Shown: positions 47,184 through 62,520, counted from the first letter of the stretch. The stretch: DNA of 64,000 bases from Robbsia sp. KACC 23696 (GCF_039852015.1 NZ_CP156626.1:3320249-3384248); one strand, 5' to 3'. The notes: generated from the letters alone by a model not told the origin. Program-made: numbers and translations.

Positions 47184-48842
47184 TCAGCAGGAGGCGAGAT
47201 ACCGGGGCACTTGCCGTTGCATGCCTGCCCGCCGGAGCACCTGCTCCAGCGCGTAAGCGAGCCCGAGCAGCGCCGGTTCACCGAAAGGTTTTGCCGTAAA
47301 AACAACACGTTCTGGCATCTTCGTCGTCGACGAGGGCCAGTAGGGCAGCGTCAGTTGCGGATAACCGATCGCGGCCGCCAGCGTACCCCAGCTGTCGTTC
47401 GGACCGTTTGAGACGATTGCGTCGAGACGGAGTTCGCCCAGCAAGCCGTCGAGGATCGCGCGCGCGACTCCATCATTATATCGATGCTGCGCGACGTACT
47501 CTGGGGTCGTCAGGCCGCTGCTCGCCTCGGCCTCCTCGAATAGCCGCTGATCGTGCCGATCCAGCCGTTCGGCGGGCGTACGGACGTTGAAGGCGATCAG
47601 GTCGGCGAGCGTCCGTACCGCCCCGGCCGGCGCACGGTCCGCGATCGGTCGGCGACTCGCCAGATACGTCGCGATGGCTTCCTTGAACTCGTAACGCAGC
47701 GTCGTCCCGATATCGAACATGCGTACCTCGTCCTCGGCAGGCAAAGACGCCAGCGCCCGCTGATGCAACGCCTCGATCCGCGTCGAGTCGATCTCCACGA
47801 GACGTGCGCCGGCCCCCGTCACGTGCGCGGCGATAGACGGGGGAAGCGGGGCATCGGCGGCCACGCCAATCACGGCACCGCGCAGCCCGTTCGGATCGAG
47901 GAAGACGCGATAGTCGGCAGGCCGCTTGCCGGCGCGCTGCGTCGCGCTATCCCGCGCGTCGATGCCGGCGATGGCACCGAGCAAGATCGCGGCATCCTCG
48001 ACCGTCCGCGCCATCGGGCCGACGCTGTCCATGACCGCGCTTATCGGAATCACACCGGCACGACTCGTCAGCCCGACCGTCGGCTTGAGCCCCACGATAC
48101 CACTGACCGCGGCCGGAGACAGGATTGAGCCGGAGGTCTCCGTGCCCAGGAACGCCGCAGCAAGATTGGCCGATACGGCGACCGCAGAGCCCGCGCTCGA
48201 CCCCATCGGATCGGCATCGAGGCAATAGGGATTCAACGTGGCGCCGCCACGCGCGCTCCAACCGCTCCGGCTCCTGCCGCCCTCGGCGCTGCCGGAACGA
48301 TAATTAGACCACTCGCTCAGATTGGCCTTGCCCAACAGGATGGCGCCGGCCTCCCGCAACCGCCGCGCGACCTCCGCGTCTCGCGCGGGCCGCGAGTCCA
48401 GTAGCGCCAGGGAACCGGCAGTCGTCGCCATCCTGTCATCGGTGTCGATATTGTCTTTCAGCAGCAGCGGAATGCCATGCAGCGGCCCGCGTGGGCCCTT
48501 GCGACGTCGCTCGGCGTCAAGCGCGTCAGCGATCGCCAGCGCATCCGGATTCGTTTCGATGATCGACGACAAGGTCGGCCCGCTCTTGTCGATTGCGGCA
48601 ATGCGATCGAGATACGCCAGCACCACGCTGCGCGCGCTAAAGGTTCCGCGCGTCATGCCTTGCTGCAGTGAGGCGATCGACGCCTCGACGATCTGCGCAT
48701 CACGCAGCTTCGGCGGCGTTTTGCTGCCGGCGCCGCACGCAGACAGCAATCCCGTCGTGGCGCCTGCCACGACCGTTCCCGCAAAAGGAACCGCCGCCAA
48801 CGCACCCAAAACATGCCTGCGCGGCCAAGCGATTTTATGCAT
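47184..48842 (-). CDS. Exported amidase (amidase-signature family)
   Basis: A 552-residue amidase with the Ser-cisSer-Lys triad: Lys129 (LLLKDNID), cis-Ser in GSSAGSA (214-220) and nucleophile Ser239 in GTETSGSI. The middle Ala replaces the usual Gly of GSSGGS. The N-terminus combines a twin-arginine-like motif (PRRHVLG, Arg8-Arg9), a hydrophobic core and a lipobox-like LSAC (Cys36), so it is probably a Tat-exported protein, perhaps a lipoprotein. The substrate is unknown; peptide amides and aryl-amides are typical for the family, and GatA is unlikely because it is exported. It is between recQ and the str promoter and looks like an accessory insertion. Confidence 0.88.
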   Translation of the reverse strand: MHKIAWPRRHVLGALAAVPFAGTVVAGATTGLLSACGAGSKTPPKLRDAQIVEASIASLQQGMTRGTFSARSVVLAYLDRIAAIDKSGPTLSSIIETNPDALAIADALDAERRRKGPRGPLHGIPLLLKDNIDTDDRMATTAGSLALLDSRPARDAEVARRLREAGAILLGKANLSEWSNYRSGSAEGGRSRSGWSARGGATLNPYCLDADPMGSSAGSAVAVSANLAAAFLGTETSGSILSPAAVSGIVGLKPTVGLTSRAGVIPISAVMDSVGPMARTVEDAAILLGAIAGIDARDSATQRAGKRPADYRVFLDPNGLRGAVIGVAADAPLPPSIAAHVTGAGARLVEIDSTRIEALHQRALASLPAEDEVRMFDIGTTLRYEFKEAIATYLASRRPIADRAPAGAVRTLADLIAFNVRTPAERLDRHDQRLFEEAEASSGLTTPEYVAQHRYNDGVARAILDGLLGELRLDAIVSNGPNDSWGTLAAAIGYPQLTLPYWPSSTTKMPERVVFTAKPFGEPALLGLAYALEQVLRRAGMQRQVPRYLASC

Positions 48843-49089
48843 TTTTCATCTGCACTCCATATCAACAAAAGCGAAATGAGTCAGCGTTTTGCTGTCTCGC
48901 CACCTGATCATTGATGTGAAGCACCGGAAGCACAATGCGTCGCCGGGACAAGTTGCTCGGTTTCAGACGGGTCAGATCTCCACTAGCCCAATCGCCCAGC
49001 GCGGCGATGCATCGGCGCACCGCCGGCGGCTCACGCGACCTTCGCGTCGCGATGCCGAATACCGCCCGAACGTACCGCTTCCTCGCTTT

Positions 49090-50934
49090 TCAACCGCCGA
49101 CGACGCGAATCAACTCCTCACCGAAGCGTTCGAGTTTCCGCGCGCCGATGCCCGGAATGTCCTTCAAGGCATCCACTGAACCCGGCGCCCGCGTCGCGAT
49201 TTCCGCGAGCGTCGCATCGTGGAAAATCAGATAGGCCGGTACGCCATCGGTTTTTGCCGTCTCGGTGCGCCAGGCGCGCAGCCGTTCCCAGCGACCTAGT
49301 TCGGCGAGGTCCATATTGGCCGTCCGATCGGCCACGGCCGTGGCACGACCTTCGGCGATCCGCTGTCGCGCCTTCTTGACGTAGCGCCGCAACGTGACTT
49401 TGGTTTCGCCTTTCAGAACCGCGCGACTGCTTTCCGTCAGCATGAGCGCGCCGTGTCCTTCGTGATCGACCGTCAGCAGGCCCGCCGCCACCAACTGCCG
49501 GAAGATCGCTCGCCACTCCGGCTCGGACAAGGCGCTGCCGATGCCGAATGTCGACAAGGATTGATGCCCTCGCTCCTGCACCCGCTCCGTGGCGACGCCG
49601 CGCAGGATATCGATCAAGTGACCGGCGCCGTACCGAATACCGCCAGCTTGACTGGCTCGAAAAACGCATGACAACGCCATTTGCGCCTCGCGAGATCCAT
49701 CCCACGTCGCAGGCGGCTCCAGACACGTGTCGCAGTTACCGCACGGCGCGCTTTCCTCACCAAAATACGACAGCAGTCGCTGGCGACGACAATGCGCTGT
49801 TTCGCACAGCCCGAGCAACGCATCCAACTTCGCCGACATCGAGCGCTTGTGGGCGTCGTCCGCCGGCGATTCGTCGATCATCCGTTTCTGCTGGACGACG
49901 TCCGCGAGGCCGTATGCCATCCAGGCGTTGGCCGGCAAGCCGTCGCGGCCTGCCCGTCCGGTTTCCTGGTAATACCCCTCCACGCTCTTCGGAAGGTCGA
50001 GATGCGCGACAAAACGGACATCCGGCTTATCGATGCCCATGCCGAAGGCGATGGTCGCCACCATGACGATGCCCTCCTCCTGCTTGAACATCGCCTGATG
50101 CCGCTGTCGGACGTCCGCATCCATGCCGGCGTGATAGCCCAAGGCGCGAATCCCTTTACCGACAAGCCACTCCGCGGTCTCGTCCACTTTGCGCCGCGAC
50201 AGACAGTAAATCACCCCGGCATCAGAACTACCGTCCTTGCGCATATGCTCGGCACGAATGAAATCAAGCAGTTGCGTCCGTGCATTGTCTTTTTCGACAA
50301 TGCCGTACCGGATATTTGGCCGGTCGAAGCTAGATATAAAGATGCGGGCATCGGTCAATGCCAAACGGCGGACAATCTCCTCGCGCGTCACCTGATCCGC
50401 GGTCGCGGTCAGCGCGATACGCGGCACCGTGGGAAAGCGCTCGTGCAACACCGAGAGCTGAATATACTCTGGGCGGAAGTCATGTCCCCACTGCGATACG
50501 CAGTGCGCCTCGTCGATCGCAAACAGCCCCACGCGCGACCTGTTCAGCAGGTCCTGGAACCGTGGCGTCATCAATCGCTCGGGAGCGACATACAGCAGAT
50601 CGATCTCGCCGTTCTCGAATGCGCGTTCGGTTGCAAAGGCGTCACGGCCTTCCATCGCGGAATTCAAGCACGCCGCACGCACCCCAACCTCGCGCATCGC
50701 GGCCACTTGGTCCTGCATCAACGCGATCAGCGGCGATACGACGATGCCGGCGCCCTGTCCTGCCTGCGCGCGGACCAGGGACGGTATCTGATAGCACAGC
50801 GACTTGCCGCCGCCCGTGGGCATCAGAACCAGCGCATCGCCGCCGGCAGCCACATGCTCGACGATCTCCGCCTGTGGCCCGCGAAATGCGGGATAACCAA
50901 AGGTTTCCTGGAGAATTTCAAGACAACGGGACAT
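49090..50934 (-). CDS. recQ: ATP-dependent DNA helicase RecQ
   Basis: 3'-5' helicase for recombination and fork repair. The 614 residues show Walker A ([12 protein letters not shown], Lys44), the DEAH box (140-143), helicase C-terminal [10 protein letters not shown], the zinc-binding cysteines ([12 protein letters not shown] then CGNCDTC near 385-408), a winged-helix RQC domain, and a C-terminal HRDC domain (about 535-612, [17 protein letters not shown]). Domain order and length are standard. The ATG has only a weak GAG site. Confidence 0.97.
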   Translation of the reverse strand: MSRCLEILQETFGYPAFRGPQAEIVEHVAAGGDALVLMPTGGGKSLCYQIPSLVRAQAGQGAGIVVSPLIALMQDQVAAMREVGVRAACLNSAMEGRDAFATERAFENGEIDLLYVAPERLMTPRFQDLLNRSRVGLFAIDEAHCVSQWGHDFRPEYIQLSVLHERFPTVPRIALTATADQVTREEIVRRLALTDARIFISSFDRPNIRYGIVEKDNARTQLLDFIRAEHMRKDGSSDAGVIYCLSRRKVDETAEWLVGKGIRALGYHAGMDADVRQRHQAMFKQEEGIVMVATIAFGMGIDKPDVRFVAHLDLPKSVEGYYQETGRAGRDGLPANAWMAYGLADVVQQKRMIDESPADDAHKRSMSAKLDALLGLCETAHCRRQRLLSYFGEESAPCGNCDTCLEPPATWDGSREAQMALSCVFRASQAGGIRYGAGHLIDILRGVATERVQERGHQSLSTFGIGSALSEPEWRAIFRQLVAAGLLTVDHEGHGALMLTESSRAVLKGETKVTLRRYVKKARQRIAEGRATAVADRTANMDLAELGRWERLRAWRTETAKTDGVPAYLIFHDATLAEIATRAPGSVDALKDIPGIGARKLERFGEELIRVVGG

Positions 50935-51015
50935 GGAAGCTCGTACATCGGACTGCGCGACAGCGCCAACGTACGCAGTTTACCGCTTGCAGCGTTCCCG
51001 GACCATGCGCATCTG

Positions 51016-51351
51016 CTAAAACTGTCCGTTCGGCCTAGGTTTGCGGCGTGTCTCCCCCTTTCCGCACCATGTTGGCTCAGCGGTAAAAGACACGGAGAGC
51101 CACGCATCCAAACGGGCATCCGCCAGCAATTCCGCCGCGACTTCGCGCCGAATCGCATCGTGCGTCTCGATACGATGACACCATCCTGGCGGCACGACGA
51201 TATGGATTTCGATACGGTTCAAGCGCCCGGTTTTCGCTGCGTAGCTGTTATGGAAACGCCGATTACCCTCTCGGACGACCAGCGCTGTCCACCGCCCCAG
51301 CCATCGATGCGCCCAGGCAATCGAGGCCCCCCACGACGTGTGCTTCCTCAT
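51016..51351 (-). pseudogene. Truncated third CDF-like copy (C-terminal domain only)
   Basis: A 111-residue frame that resembles the cytoplasmic C-terminal domain of the two complete neighbours: SYAAKTGRLNRIEIHIVVPP against SYVAKTGRVHVVDVVILVPS, then REVAAELLADARLDAWLSVS against REEIALALGTQVRLDQWLSI. All membrane helices are missing. The ATG is 4 nt after the stop of the intact gene upstream, with GAGG between, so it could still be translated by coupling. Most likely it is the remnant of a third tandem duplicate; a small stand-alone regulatory domain is the alternative. Confidence 0.6.
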
Positions 51352-51355
51352 CGCC

Positions 51356-52330
51356 TCAGATCCATTCGGCGCGCGTGGTGAAGGCGATCGACAGCCACTG
51401 GTCCAGACGGACCTGCGTGCCCAAGGCCAAGGCAATTTCTTCGCGCACCCCATCGAGGGCGACGATCGATGTCACGAGCGAGGAAGGCACGAGGATCACG
51501 ACGTCGACGACATGCACCCGGCCGGTCTTGGCGACATAGCTACGAAAGTCCAGATAGCCATGACGCGTGACGACATCGGTCATGACGTCCCGAACACGCC
51601 GATGGAAGGCTTCCGGCGCGATCAAGAAAACCTCACGCGCGGCAGCCCGGATGATACGCAGCGGCGCGGGCATCAGTCCCAGTACCAGCAGCGCCAGCAC
51701 CAGCGAGTCGGCATAGGCGCGAAACGCCGGATAGCCTAACGCCGCGACGCCCTCCGCAAGCGCAAAGCCAAGGACTAGGGCGGCTGAAATCGACGCGGAC
51801 ATCAAGAAACTGCGCATGTCGATGCGAATCAACACCGACTTCAGGCGTCGGTTCACTCGCCATAGATAAAAATACAAGGCCATGCAAGCACAGAACACCA
51901 CGATCCCATAAGACATCGCGAACGCCAGCGTGACATCGGTCCCCCCACCGGTGATCAACCCCCGTACCGCATTGACGAAGGCGTAGACGCACAGCAACAA
52001 CAGGATCGAGCCGTTCAATACGGCAACGAGCGGTTCGAGATGCCAATAGCCGTATTGGAAGCGGCGGCTGCCGCTTTTCTCGATCAAACGGGCGACGCAT
52101 AACGACAACAGGGTCATCCCGGCATCGATGACGGCAAACAACGCGTCGAAGAGAATGGCTTGCGAACCACCGCGGAGCCCCATGATCAGGCCGAACGCTG
52201 CCATCGGGAGCGTCGATACAAGGGAAAACTGCAGTAGCTGCGCCTCCGTCGGCCGCAACCAGTAGTGCTTCAGGCTCTGCGCGAGCTTTCCAAACACCAT
52301 GGGGCGAACCGGTTGATGGGGATCCCCCAT
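51356..52330 (-). CDS. CDF-like cation transporter, copy 1
   Basis: A 324-residue protein with six predicted helices and a cytoplasmic C-terminal ferredoxin-like domain, like cation diffusion facilitators. FQYGYWHLEPLVAVLNGSIL matches the CDF loop after helix 2. The metal site is unusual: helix 2 has Asp62 and Asp69 (FDALFAVID) rather than two acidic/His residues four apart, and helix 5 (IDMRSFLMSASIS) lacks the normal H/D-xxx-D pair. Zinc transport is therefore uncertain. It is a paralog of the next gene upstream and is followed by a truncated third copy. Confidence 0.75.
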   Translation of the reverse strand: MGDPHQPVRPMVFGKLAQSLKHYWLRPTEAQLLQFSLVSTLPMAAFGLIMGLRGGSQAILFDALFAVIDAGMTLLSLCVARLIEKSGSRRFQYGYWHLEPLVAVLNGSILLLLCVYAFVNAVRGLITGGGTDVTLAFAMSYGIVVFCACMALYFYLWRVNRRLKSVLIRIDMRSFLMSASISAALVLGFALAEGVAALGYPAFRAYADSLVLALLVLGLMPAPLRIIRAAAREVFLIAPEAFHRRVRDVMTDVVTRHGYLDFRSYVAKTGRVHVVDVVILVPSSLVTSIVALDGVREEIALALGTQVRLDQWLSIAFTTRAEWI

Positions 52331-52463
52331 CCTGCCACGGTCGCCGACGATCAGCTATTAGACAGAGAGTGCAGTCTTAAAAACGGGAACGCGCCTTGGA
52401 TCGTTGCCGTCGGCGCTTATCTGACCAGGGGATACGCACGGCGTGAAGCGGGACATCACCGGT

Positions 52464-53414
52464 TCAGATCCATTCCCGACGCGCGGTAAAAGCGATCGAC
52501 AGCCACTGGCGCAGGTTATACGCCGGACCCAAGGCGTCGGCGATCTCGCCGCGAATTGCATCATAGAGATCGACGGAGACGTGGTAATTAGGCGGCACGA
52601 GGATGTGGATCTCGACCAGATACATTCGCCCGCTCTTCGCGACATAACTGGCGAAATCGAGCAGTTGATGGCGCAAGATCACCGTTGCGACCGCGGTGCG
52701 GACATGGTCGTTCACGCCCTTTGGGGCCACGAGAAATACCTCACGCATCGCATCGCGGACGATGCGCACCGGGATCGGCAATAGGCCCAGCGCCAGCAGC
52801 AGCAACACCAAGGGGTCCGCATAACGACCGATTTCCGGATAACCCCATTGCGCCACCAGCGCCGCCAGGCCGAAGCCGCCGAACAGCGCGATCGTGATGC
52901 AGCCGGACATCAGAAAACTTTGCATATCGACCCGAATCAGCGCGGAGCGCAGTACCCGGTTTGCGTGCAGCTGAAACAGATAGAGCACCACGCAGATCAC
53001 GCAGACGATCGCGGAATATACCGCGGTCACGCCTAGCGCAACCTCCTGGCCACCTCCCGCCAGCAGGCCGCGAATCGCATCGACGATCGCGTACAAACAA
53101 AGCATCAGCAGAATCGAACCGTTGAAGGCCGCCACCAGCGGCTCGAAATGCCAGAAACCGTATTGGAAGCGGCGACTGCCGTCGCGCAGCAGCAGCCGTG
53201 CCACGAAGAAAGAGAGGATGGTCATCGACGCATCGATGACGGCGAAGATGCCATCGAAGATGATCGCCTGCGAGTTCGCGACGATGCCCAACAGGATGCC
53301 TAATGCTGCCATCGTGAACGTCGCCACGATCGAAATGGCGAGAACGTGCGGCTCCGTCGGCGCGCGGAGTATCGCAAACAGCAATCGGGGCGTCCGTAAC
53401 GACGGGGCAGGCAT
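52464..53414 (-). CDS. CDF-like cation transporter, copy 2
   Basis: A 316-residue paralog of the downstream gene with the same topology and motifs (FDGIFAVIDASMTIL; RFQYGFWHFEPLVAAFNGSI; SYVAKSGRMYLVEIHILVPP). It shares the missing helix-5 metal pair (VDMQSFLMSGCIT). The ATG has GGAG eight bases upstream; the frame extends 64 codons further, across the rpoC terminator, and that part is not homologous. The gene starts 125 bp after the rpoC terminator, so it must have a promoter of its own, not recognised by eye. Confidence 0.75.
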   Translation of the reverse strand: MPAPSLRTPRLLFAILRAPTEPHVLAISIVATFTMAALGILLGIVANSQAIIFDGIFAVIDASMTILSFFVARLLLRDGSRRFQYGFWHFEPLVAAFNGSILLMLCLYAIVDAIRGLLAGGGQEVALGVTAVYSAIVCVICVVLYLFQLHANRVLRSALIRVDMQSFLMSGCITIALFGGFGLAALVAQWGYPEIGRYADPLVLLLLALGLLPIPVRIVRDAMREVFLVAPKGVNDHVRTAVATVILRHQLLDFASYVAKSGRMYLVEIHILVPPNYHVSVDLYDAIRGEIADALGPAYNLRQWLSIAFTARREWI

Positions 53415-53539
53415 GGCACATCTCCGGGAAGGGCTGCGACCCTTCATCGTTGATCGCTTGCAGCATGAGTAGGCCTGCGCCAGGCGAAGTTCCGTGCAAA
53501 CGGGAAGATCGCTTGCGCGGACCTGCAAGAAAACGAGGC

Positions 53540-53570
53540 AAAAAAAAACCGCTCCGAAGAGCGGTTTTTT
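53540..53570. terminator. Bidirectional terminator after rpoC
   Basis: AACCGCTC, loop CGAA, GAGCGGTT with A9 and T6 flanks. On the minus strand the UUCG-type loop and T run end the rplJL-rpoBC transcript, 66 bp after the rpoC stop. Confidence 0.87.
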
Positions 53571-53636
53571 ACGACTGTCGAAATGATCAAAGGAACACGC
53601 CGGCACGTCCTGCCAGCCGGCGCACGCCTCAGTACA

Positions 53637-56600
53637 TCACCCTTCCGACGGTTGCGTCGTCGACGATTCGACCGGCGCCACGTCGTCGGCAGACGGATAC
53701 TCGTAGGCATCCGCTGCGGCGATCTGGTCGTGACGCTCGCGATCGGCTGCTTCCTTCGCCTTGCGTGCCTTGTGGAACGCGAGGCCCGTACCGGCCGGAA
53801 TCAGACGACCGACGATCACGTTTTCCTTCAGACCACGCAGATCGTCCCGCTTGCCCATGATCGCGGCTTCCGTCAGCACGCGCGTGGTTTCCTGGAACGA
53901 TGCGGCCGAGATGAACGAGTCCGTCGACAAAGATGCCTTCGTAATACCCAACAGCACGTTGTCGTAGACGCAAGGACGCTTGTCTTCCGCGACCATCTTG
54001 TCGTTCTCGTCCAGCATGTCCGAACGCTCGACCTGCTCGCCCGGGATGAAACGGGTATCGCCGGCATCGACGATCTGCACACGACGCAGCATCTGACGAA
54101 CGATCACTTCAATGTGCTTGTCATTGATCTTCACGCCCTGCAGACGGTACACGTCCTGCACTTCGTCGACGATGTAGCGCGACAACGCTTCGATACCCTG
54201 CAGACGCAGGATGTCGTGCGGATCGGCCGGGCCGTCAACGACCATTTCACCCTTGTTCAGGACCTGGCCGTCATGCACCAGAACCTGCTTTTCCTTCGCG
54301 ATCAGGAACTCGTGCGGGTTACCGTCGAGGTCCGTAATCACCAGACGCTGCTTGCCCTTCGTGTCCTTACCGAACGAAACGGTACCGGTCACTTCGGCCA
54401 GGATGCCAGCATCCTTCGGCGAACGCGCTTCGAACAGTTCCGCCACCCGCGGCAGACCGCCGGTAATGTCACGCGTCTTCTGCGCTTCGGTCGGGATCCG
54501 TGCGAGCACTTCACCCACGTGCACCTGCTGGCCATCCTTCACGGTGATCAGCGCGCCAACCTGGAAGCTCACGGTCACCGAGTGATCGGTGCCCGGGATC
54601 TTCACTTCAGCGCCCTTCTCATCGAGCAGCTTGACCTGCGGACGCAGGGTCTTGCCAGCCTGCGCGCTGCGACGCTTCGAATCGATCGCAACCAAGGTCG
54701 AAAGACCCGTCACGTCGTCGATCTGCTTCGCCACCGTCACGCCTTCCTCGACGTTCTCGAACTTCACCGTACCGCCATGCTCGGTGATGATCGGGCGCGT
54801 CATCGGATCCCACGTCGCCAACTGCGTACCGGCCTTGATCTGCGCGCCGTCCAACTGCAGCAGCGTCGCGCCGTACGGCACCTTGTGACGCTCACGCTCA
54901 CGGCCGAGATCGTCCGTGATCATGACTTCACCCGAACGGGAGATGACGATCTGCTCGCCCTTTCCGTTCGTCACGTAGCGCATCGTCGCCGTGAAGCGAA
55001 CGGTACCGTTCGACTTCGCTTCGATGCTCGACGCCACTGCCGCACGCGATGCCGCACCGCCGATGTGGAAGGTCCGCATCGTCAACTGCGTACCCGGCTC
55101 ACCGATCGACTGCGCCGCGATCACACCAACCGCTTCGCCGACGTTCACGCGATAGCCACGGCCCAGGTCGCGGCCATAGCACAGTGCGCACAGGCCGAAA
55201 CGCGTTTCGCAGCTCAACGGGGTGCGCACGCGCACTTCGTCGATACCCAGACGTTCGATTTCCTCGACCGCGTCTTCGTCCAGCAGGTTGCCGACTTCGT
55301 ACAGCGTTTCCTGCGTTTCCGGATTCACGACCTCGGACACGACCACGCGACCCAGGATACGGTCACGCAGCGCTTCCACGACTTCACCGCCTTCGACCAA
55401 GGCCTTCATCGCGACGCCGTTCGACGTGCCGCAATCGTCCTCGACCACCACCAGATCCTGCGTCACGTCGACCAGACGACGCGTCAGGTAACCGGAGTTT
55501 GCCGTCTTCAACGCCGTATCCGCCAGGCCCTTACGCGCACCGTGGGTGGAGATGAAGTACTGCAACACGTTCAGGCCTTCGCGGAAGTTCGCGGTAATTG
55601 GCGTCTCGATGATCGAGCCGTCCGGCTTGGCCATCAGGCCGCGCATACCGGCCAACTGACGAATCTGCACCGCCGAACCCCGTGCACCGGAGTCCGCCAT
55701 CATGTAGATCGAGTTGAACGACTCCTGCTGGATGGTATTGCCATCGCGGTCGACAACCGTTTCGGTCGCCAACTGCTCCATCATCGCCTTACCCACCGCT
55801 TCCGACGTTGCCGACCAAATGTCGACGACGTTGTTATAGCGTTCCTGCGACGTCACCAGACCCGACATGTACTGGCGATCGTATTCCTTCACCTTCTTTG
55901 CAGCGTCGCCGACGATCGTCTCTTTCTGCGGCGGCACGAGCATGTCGTCGACGCAAATCGAGATACCGGCACGCGTTGCCAGACGGAAACCCGACTGCAT
56001 CAGCGCATCGGCGAAGATCACCGTTTCACGCAGACCGCAACGACGGAAAGCCGTATTGATCAAACGCGAAATTTCCTTCTTCTTCAGCGGCTTGTTCAGC
56101 ACCGAGAACGGCAGCCCCGGCGGCAGAATTTCCGACAGGATCGCGCGGCCGATGGTCGTCGCGTACAGCGAGATCTTAGGCACGAATGCCGGCGCACCTT
56201 CGCTGGTATCCGGATTAGCGACTTGCTCCGTGATGCGGACGTTGACGCGGGAAGCCAATTCGACTTCCTTGTTTTCGTACGCGCGGATCACTTCGGACAC
56301 GCCCGTGAACGTCAGGCCTTCGCCCTTGGCGTTCACTGCTTCACGCGTCGCGTAATACAGACCCAACACAATATCCTGCGACGGCACGATCGACGGATCG
56401 CCGTTGGCCGGGAACAGGATGTTGTTCGATGCCAGCATCAACGTGCGCGCTTCCATCTGCGCTTCCAGCGACAGCGGCACGTGAACGGCCATCTGGTCAC
56501 CGTCGAAGTCGGCGTTGAACGCTGCGCAGACCAGCGGGTGCAGCTGAATAGCCTTCCCTTCGATCAGCACCGGCTCGAACGCCTGGATGCCCAGACGGTG

Positions 56601-57887
56601 CAGCGTCGGCGCGCGGTTCAGCATCACCGGGTGCTCGCGGATCACCTCTTCGAGGATGTCCCACACCACCGGCGTTTGGCTTTCGACTTCCTTCTTCGCG
56701 GCCTTGATCGTGGTCGCGACGCCCATCAATTCGAGCTTGTTGAAGATGAAGGGCTTGAACAACTCAAGCGCCATCAACTTCGGCAAACCGCACTGATGCA
56801 ACTTCAGCGTCGGGCCCACGACGATGACCGAACGACCGGAATAGTCGACGCGCTTACCCAGCAAGTTCTGACGGAAACGACCGCCCTTACCCTTGATGCT
56901 TTCGGTCAGCGACTTCAGCACGCGCTTGTTCGGGCCTTGCATTGCCTTACCGCGGCGACCGTTATCCAGCAGCGAGTCGACGGCTTCCTGCAGCATCCGC
57001 TTTTCGTTGCGGACGATGATTTCAGGGGCCTTCAGCTCGAGCAGACGCTTCAACCGGTTGTTCCGGTTGATGACGCGGCGGTACAGGTCGTTCAGGTCCG
57101 AGGTCGCGAAACGGCCACCGTCCAACGGGACGAGCGGACGCAGTTCCGGCGGCAGCACCGGCAGCACTTCCATGACCATCCAGTCCGGCTTGATGCCCGA
57201 CCGTTGGAATGCTTCCAGAACCTTCAGACGACGCGCGAACTTCTTGATCTTGGCTTCGGAACCTGTGGCCTTCAACTCGGCGCGCAGCATTTCTGCCTGC
57301 GCGTCGATGTCGATCGAACGCAACAGTTCACGGACGCCTTCCGCACCCATTTCGGCACGGAATTCGTCGCCGTATTCCTCGACCTTCGCGTAGTAATCTT
57401 CCTCGGTCATGATCTGGCCGCGCTTCAGCGGCGTCATGCCCGGTTCGATCACGACGAACGCTTCGAAGTACAGCACGCGTTCGATGTCGCGCAGCGTCAT
57501 GTCCAGGACCATGCCCAGACGCGACGGCAACGACTTCAGGAACCAGATGTGCGCGACCGGCGAGGCCAATTCGATATGGCCCATCCGTTCGCGACGCACC
57601 TTCGCCAGCGTCACTTCAACGCCGCACTTCTCGCAGATCACGCCACGGTGCTTCAGGCGCTTGTACTTGCCGCACAGGCACTCATAGTCCTTGATCGGCC
57701 CGAAGATCTTCGCGCAGAACAGGCCATCCCGTTCCGGCTTGAACGTACGGTAGTTGATCGTTTCCGGCTTTTTGACTTCGCCGAAAGACCAGGACCGGAT
57801 CTTCTCGGGCGACGCGAGACCAATTTTGATCGCGTCAAATACTTCTTCTTGCTGGACTTGCTTGAATAGATCGAGCAGCGCTTTCAT
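53637..57887 (-). CDS. rpoC: RNA polymerase beta' subunit
   Basis: Catalytic subunit of 1416 residues. Visible are the N-terminal zinc site ([20 protein letters not shown]), the active-site [14 protein letters not shown] with the three Mg-binding aspartates, the trigger-loop region ([20 protein letters not shown]), and the second zinc site ([20 protein letters not shown]). It follows rpoB by 20 bp. The acidic tail ([16 protein letters not shown]) is normal for the group. A plus-strand frame of similar length opposite it is a codon-bias shadow. Confidence 0.99.
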   Translation of the reverse strand: MKALLDLFKQVQQEEVFDAIKIGLASPEKIRSWSFGEVKKPETINYRTFKPERDGLFCAKIFGPIKDYECLCGKYKRLKHRGVICEKCGVEVTLAKVRRERMGHIELASPVAHIWFLKSLPSRLGMVLDMTLRDIERVLYFEAFVVIEPGMTPLKRGQIMTEEDYYAKVEEYGDEFRAEMGAEGVRELLRSIDIDAQAEMLRAELKATGSEAKIKKFARRLKVLEAFQRSGIKPDWMVMEVLPVLPPELRPLVPLDGGRFATSDLNDLYRRVINRNNRLKRLLELKAPEIIVRNEKRMLQEAVDSLLDNGRRGKAMQGPNKRVLKSLTESIKGKGGRFRQNLLGKRVDYSGRSVIVVGPTLKLHQCGLPKLMALELFKPFIFNKLELMGVATTIKAAKKEVESQTPVVWDILEEVIREHPVMLNRAPTLHRLGIQAFEPVLIEGKAIQLHPLVCAAFNADFDGDQMAVHVPLSLEAQMEARTLMLASNNILFPANGDPSIVPSQDIVLGLYYATREAVNAKGEGLTFTGVSEVIRAYENKEVELASRVNVRITEQVANPDTSEGAPAFVPKISLYATTIGRAILSEILPPGLPFSVLNKPLKKKEISRLINTAFRRCGLRETVIFADALMQSGFRLATRAGISICVDDMLVPPQKETIVGDAAKKVKEYDRQYMSGLVTSQERYNNVVDIWSATSEAVGKAMMEQLATETVVDRDGNTIQQESFNSIYMMADSGARGSAVQIRQLAGMRGLMAKPDGSIIETPITANFREGLNVLQYFISTHGARKGLADTALKTANSGYLTRRLVDVTQDLVVVEDDCGTSNGVAMKALVEGGEVVEALRDRILGRVVVSEVVNPETQETLYEVGNLLDEDAVEEIERLGIDEVRVRTPLSCETRFGLCALCYGRDLGRGYRVNVGEAVGVIAAQSIGEPGTQLTMRTFHIGGAASRAAVASSIEAKSNGTVRFTATMRYVTNGKGEQIVISRSGEVMITDDLGRERERHKVPYGATLLQLDGAQIKAGTQLATWDPMTRPIITEHGGTVKFENVEEGVTVAKQIDDVTGLSTLVAIDSKRRSAQAGKTLRPQVKLLDEKGAEVKIPGTDHSVTVSFQVGALITVKDGQQVHVGEVLARIPTEAQKTRDITGGLPRVAELFEARSPKDAGILAEVTGTVSFGKDTKGKQRLVITDLDGNPHEFLIAKEKQVLVHDGQVLNKGEMVVDGPADPHDILRLQGIEALSRYIVDEVQDVYRLQGVKINDKHIEVIVRQMLRRVQIVDAGDTRFIPGEQVERSDMLDENDKMVAEDKRPCVYDNVLLGITKASLSTDSFISAASFQETTRVLTEAAIMGKRDDLRGLKENVIVGRLIPAGTGLAFHKARKAKEAADRERHDQIAAADAYEYPSADDVAPVESSTTQPSEG

Positions 57888-57907
57888 TGCTTCTCTCCGT
57901 AGTCCGA

Positions 57908-62014
<4,107 letters not shown>

Positions 62015-62265
62015 ACTATCTCCAGATCACTGCCGGTCGGCATAATGCGCGTTTCGCGTTGCCGACATCCGGGTGTTCACCGACTGAGGCCCGAAATCCG
62101 CTCCCGACGGTTCCCTCACGGAAACGCCTCGGTCACGGATATAGAAGCTTGGTGGTTGGCCGCTACCAACCATGGCTGACGGTAAAGCACGCCGTGCGGA
62201 CCAACGCCGTCCGCACACCATCCCCTACCCGACCAAACTTGCCTTCTGCAGTCGCTTCAGAAGAC

Positions 62266-62304
62266 AAAAAAAGGCTGTCGCACGGCAAGAATACCTGCAA
62301 CAGC
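62266..62304 (-). terminator. Second attenuator between rplL and rpoB
   Basis: On the minus strand GCTGTTGC, 15-nt loop, GCGACAGC, then CTTTTTTT. Eight pairs (one G-T) with a seven-T run. It lies about 220 bp after the rplL stop. Confidence 0.65.
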
Positions 62305-62470
62305 TTTTCTTTGTGCTCTTACACCGCACAAACGAATGGGTTTCGTCAAGCCCCGTTTTCGTAACTTACGAAAACTTCCGACAATTCTCAGCATTTAGCG
62401 TTAACTGCCCGCAAAACCTTGCTTGCCACCCGGCATTGCGCTGACGATGAATTTCTTCGTTCGTAAGCGC

Positions 62471-62502
62471 AAAAAGGCTGACGGGGAATCCCCGCCAGCC
62501 TA
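62471..62502 (-). terminator. First attenuator directly after rplL
   Basis: On the minus strand AGGCTG-g-CGGGG, loop ATT, CCCCG-t-CAGCCT, then TTTTT. Eleven pairs with one mismatch and a five-T run, starting 19 bp after the rplL stop. Probably a partial terminator, since rpoB and rpoC must still be transcribed. Confidence 0.75.
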
Positions 62503-62520
62503 CAGCGCTATCGCAGTCTA

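Larger units (their letters stand above)
62015..62520. other. rplL-rpoB intergenic region
   Basis: A 506-bp spacer without a credible gene. It holds two terminator-like hairpins near rplL (listed separately) and, nearer rpoB, two small inverted repeats on the minus strand (TGCGGAC...GTCCGCA and GGTTGG...CCAACC). No clear promoter for rpoB was recognised. The RNase III and attenuator region of the E. coli operon sits at the same place. Confidence 0.55.

Noticed and set aside
53583-57869. Plus-strand open frame of about 1428 codons opposite rpoC
   Set aside because: Same antisense effect of codon bias as opposite rpoB; no domain or ribosome site.
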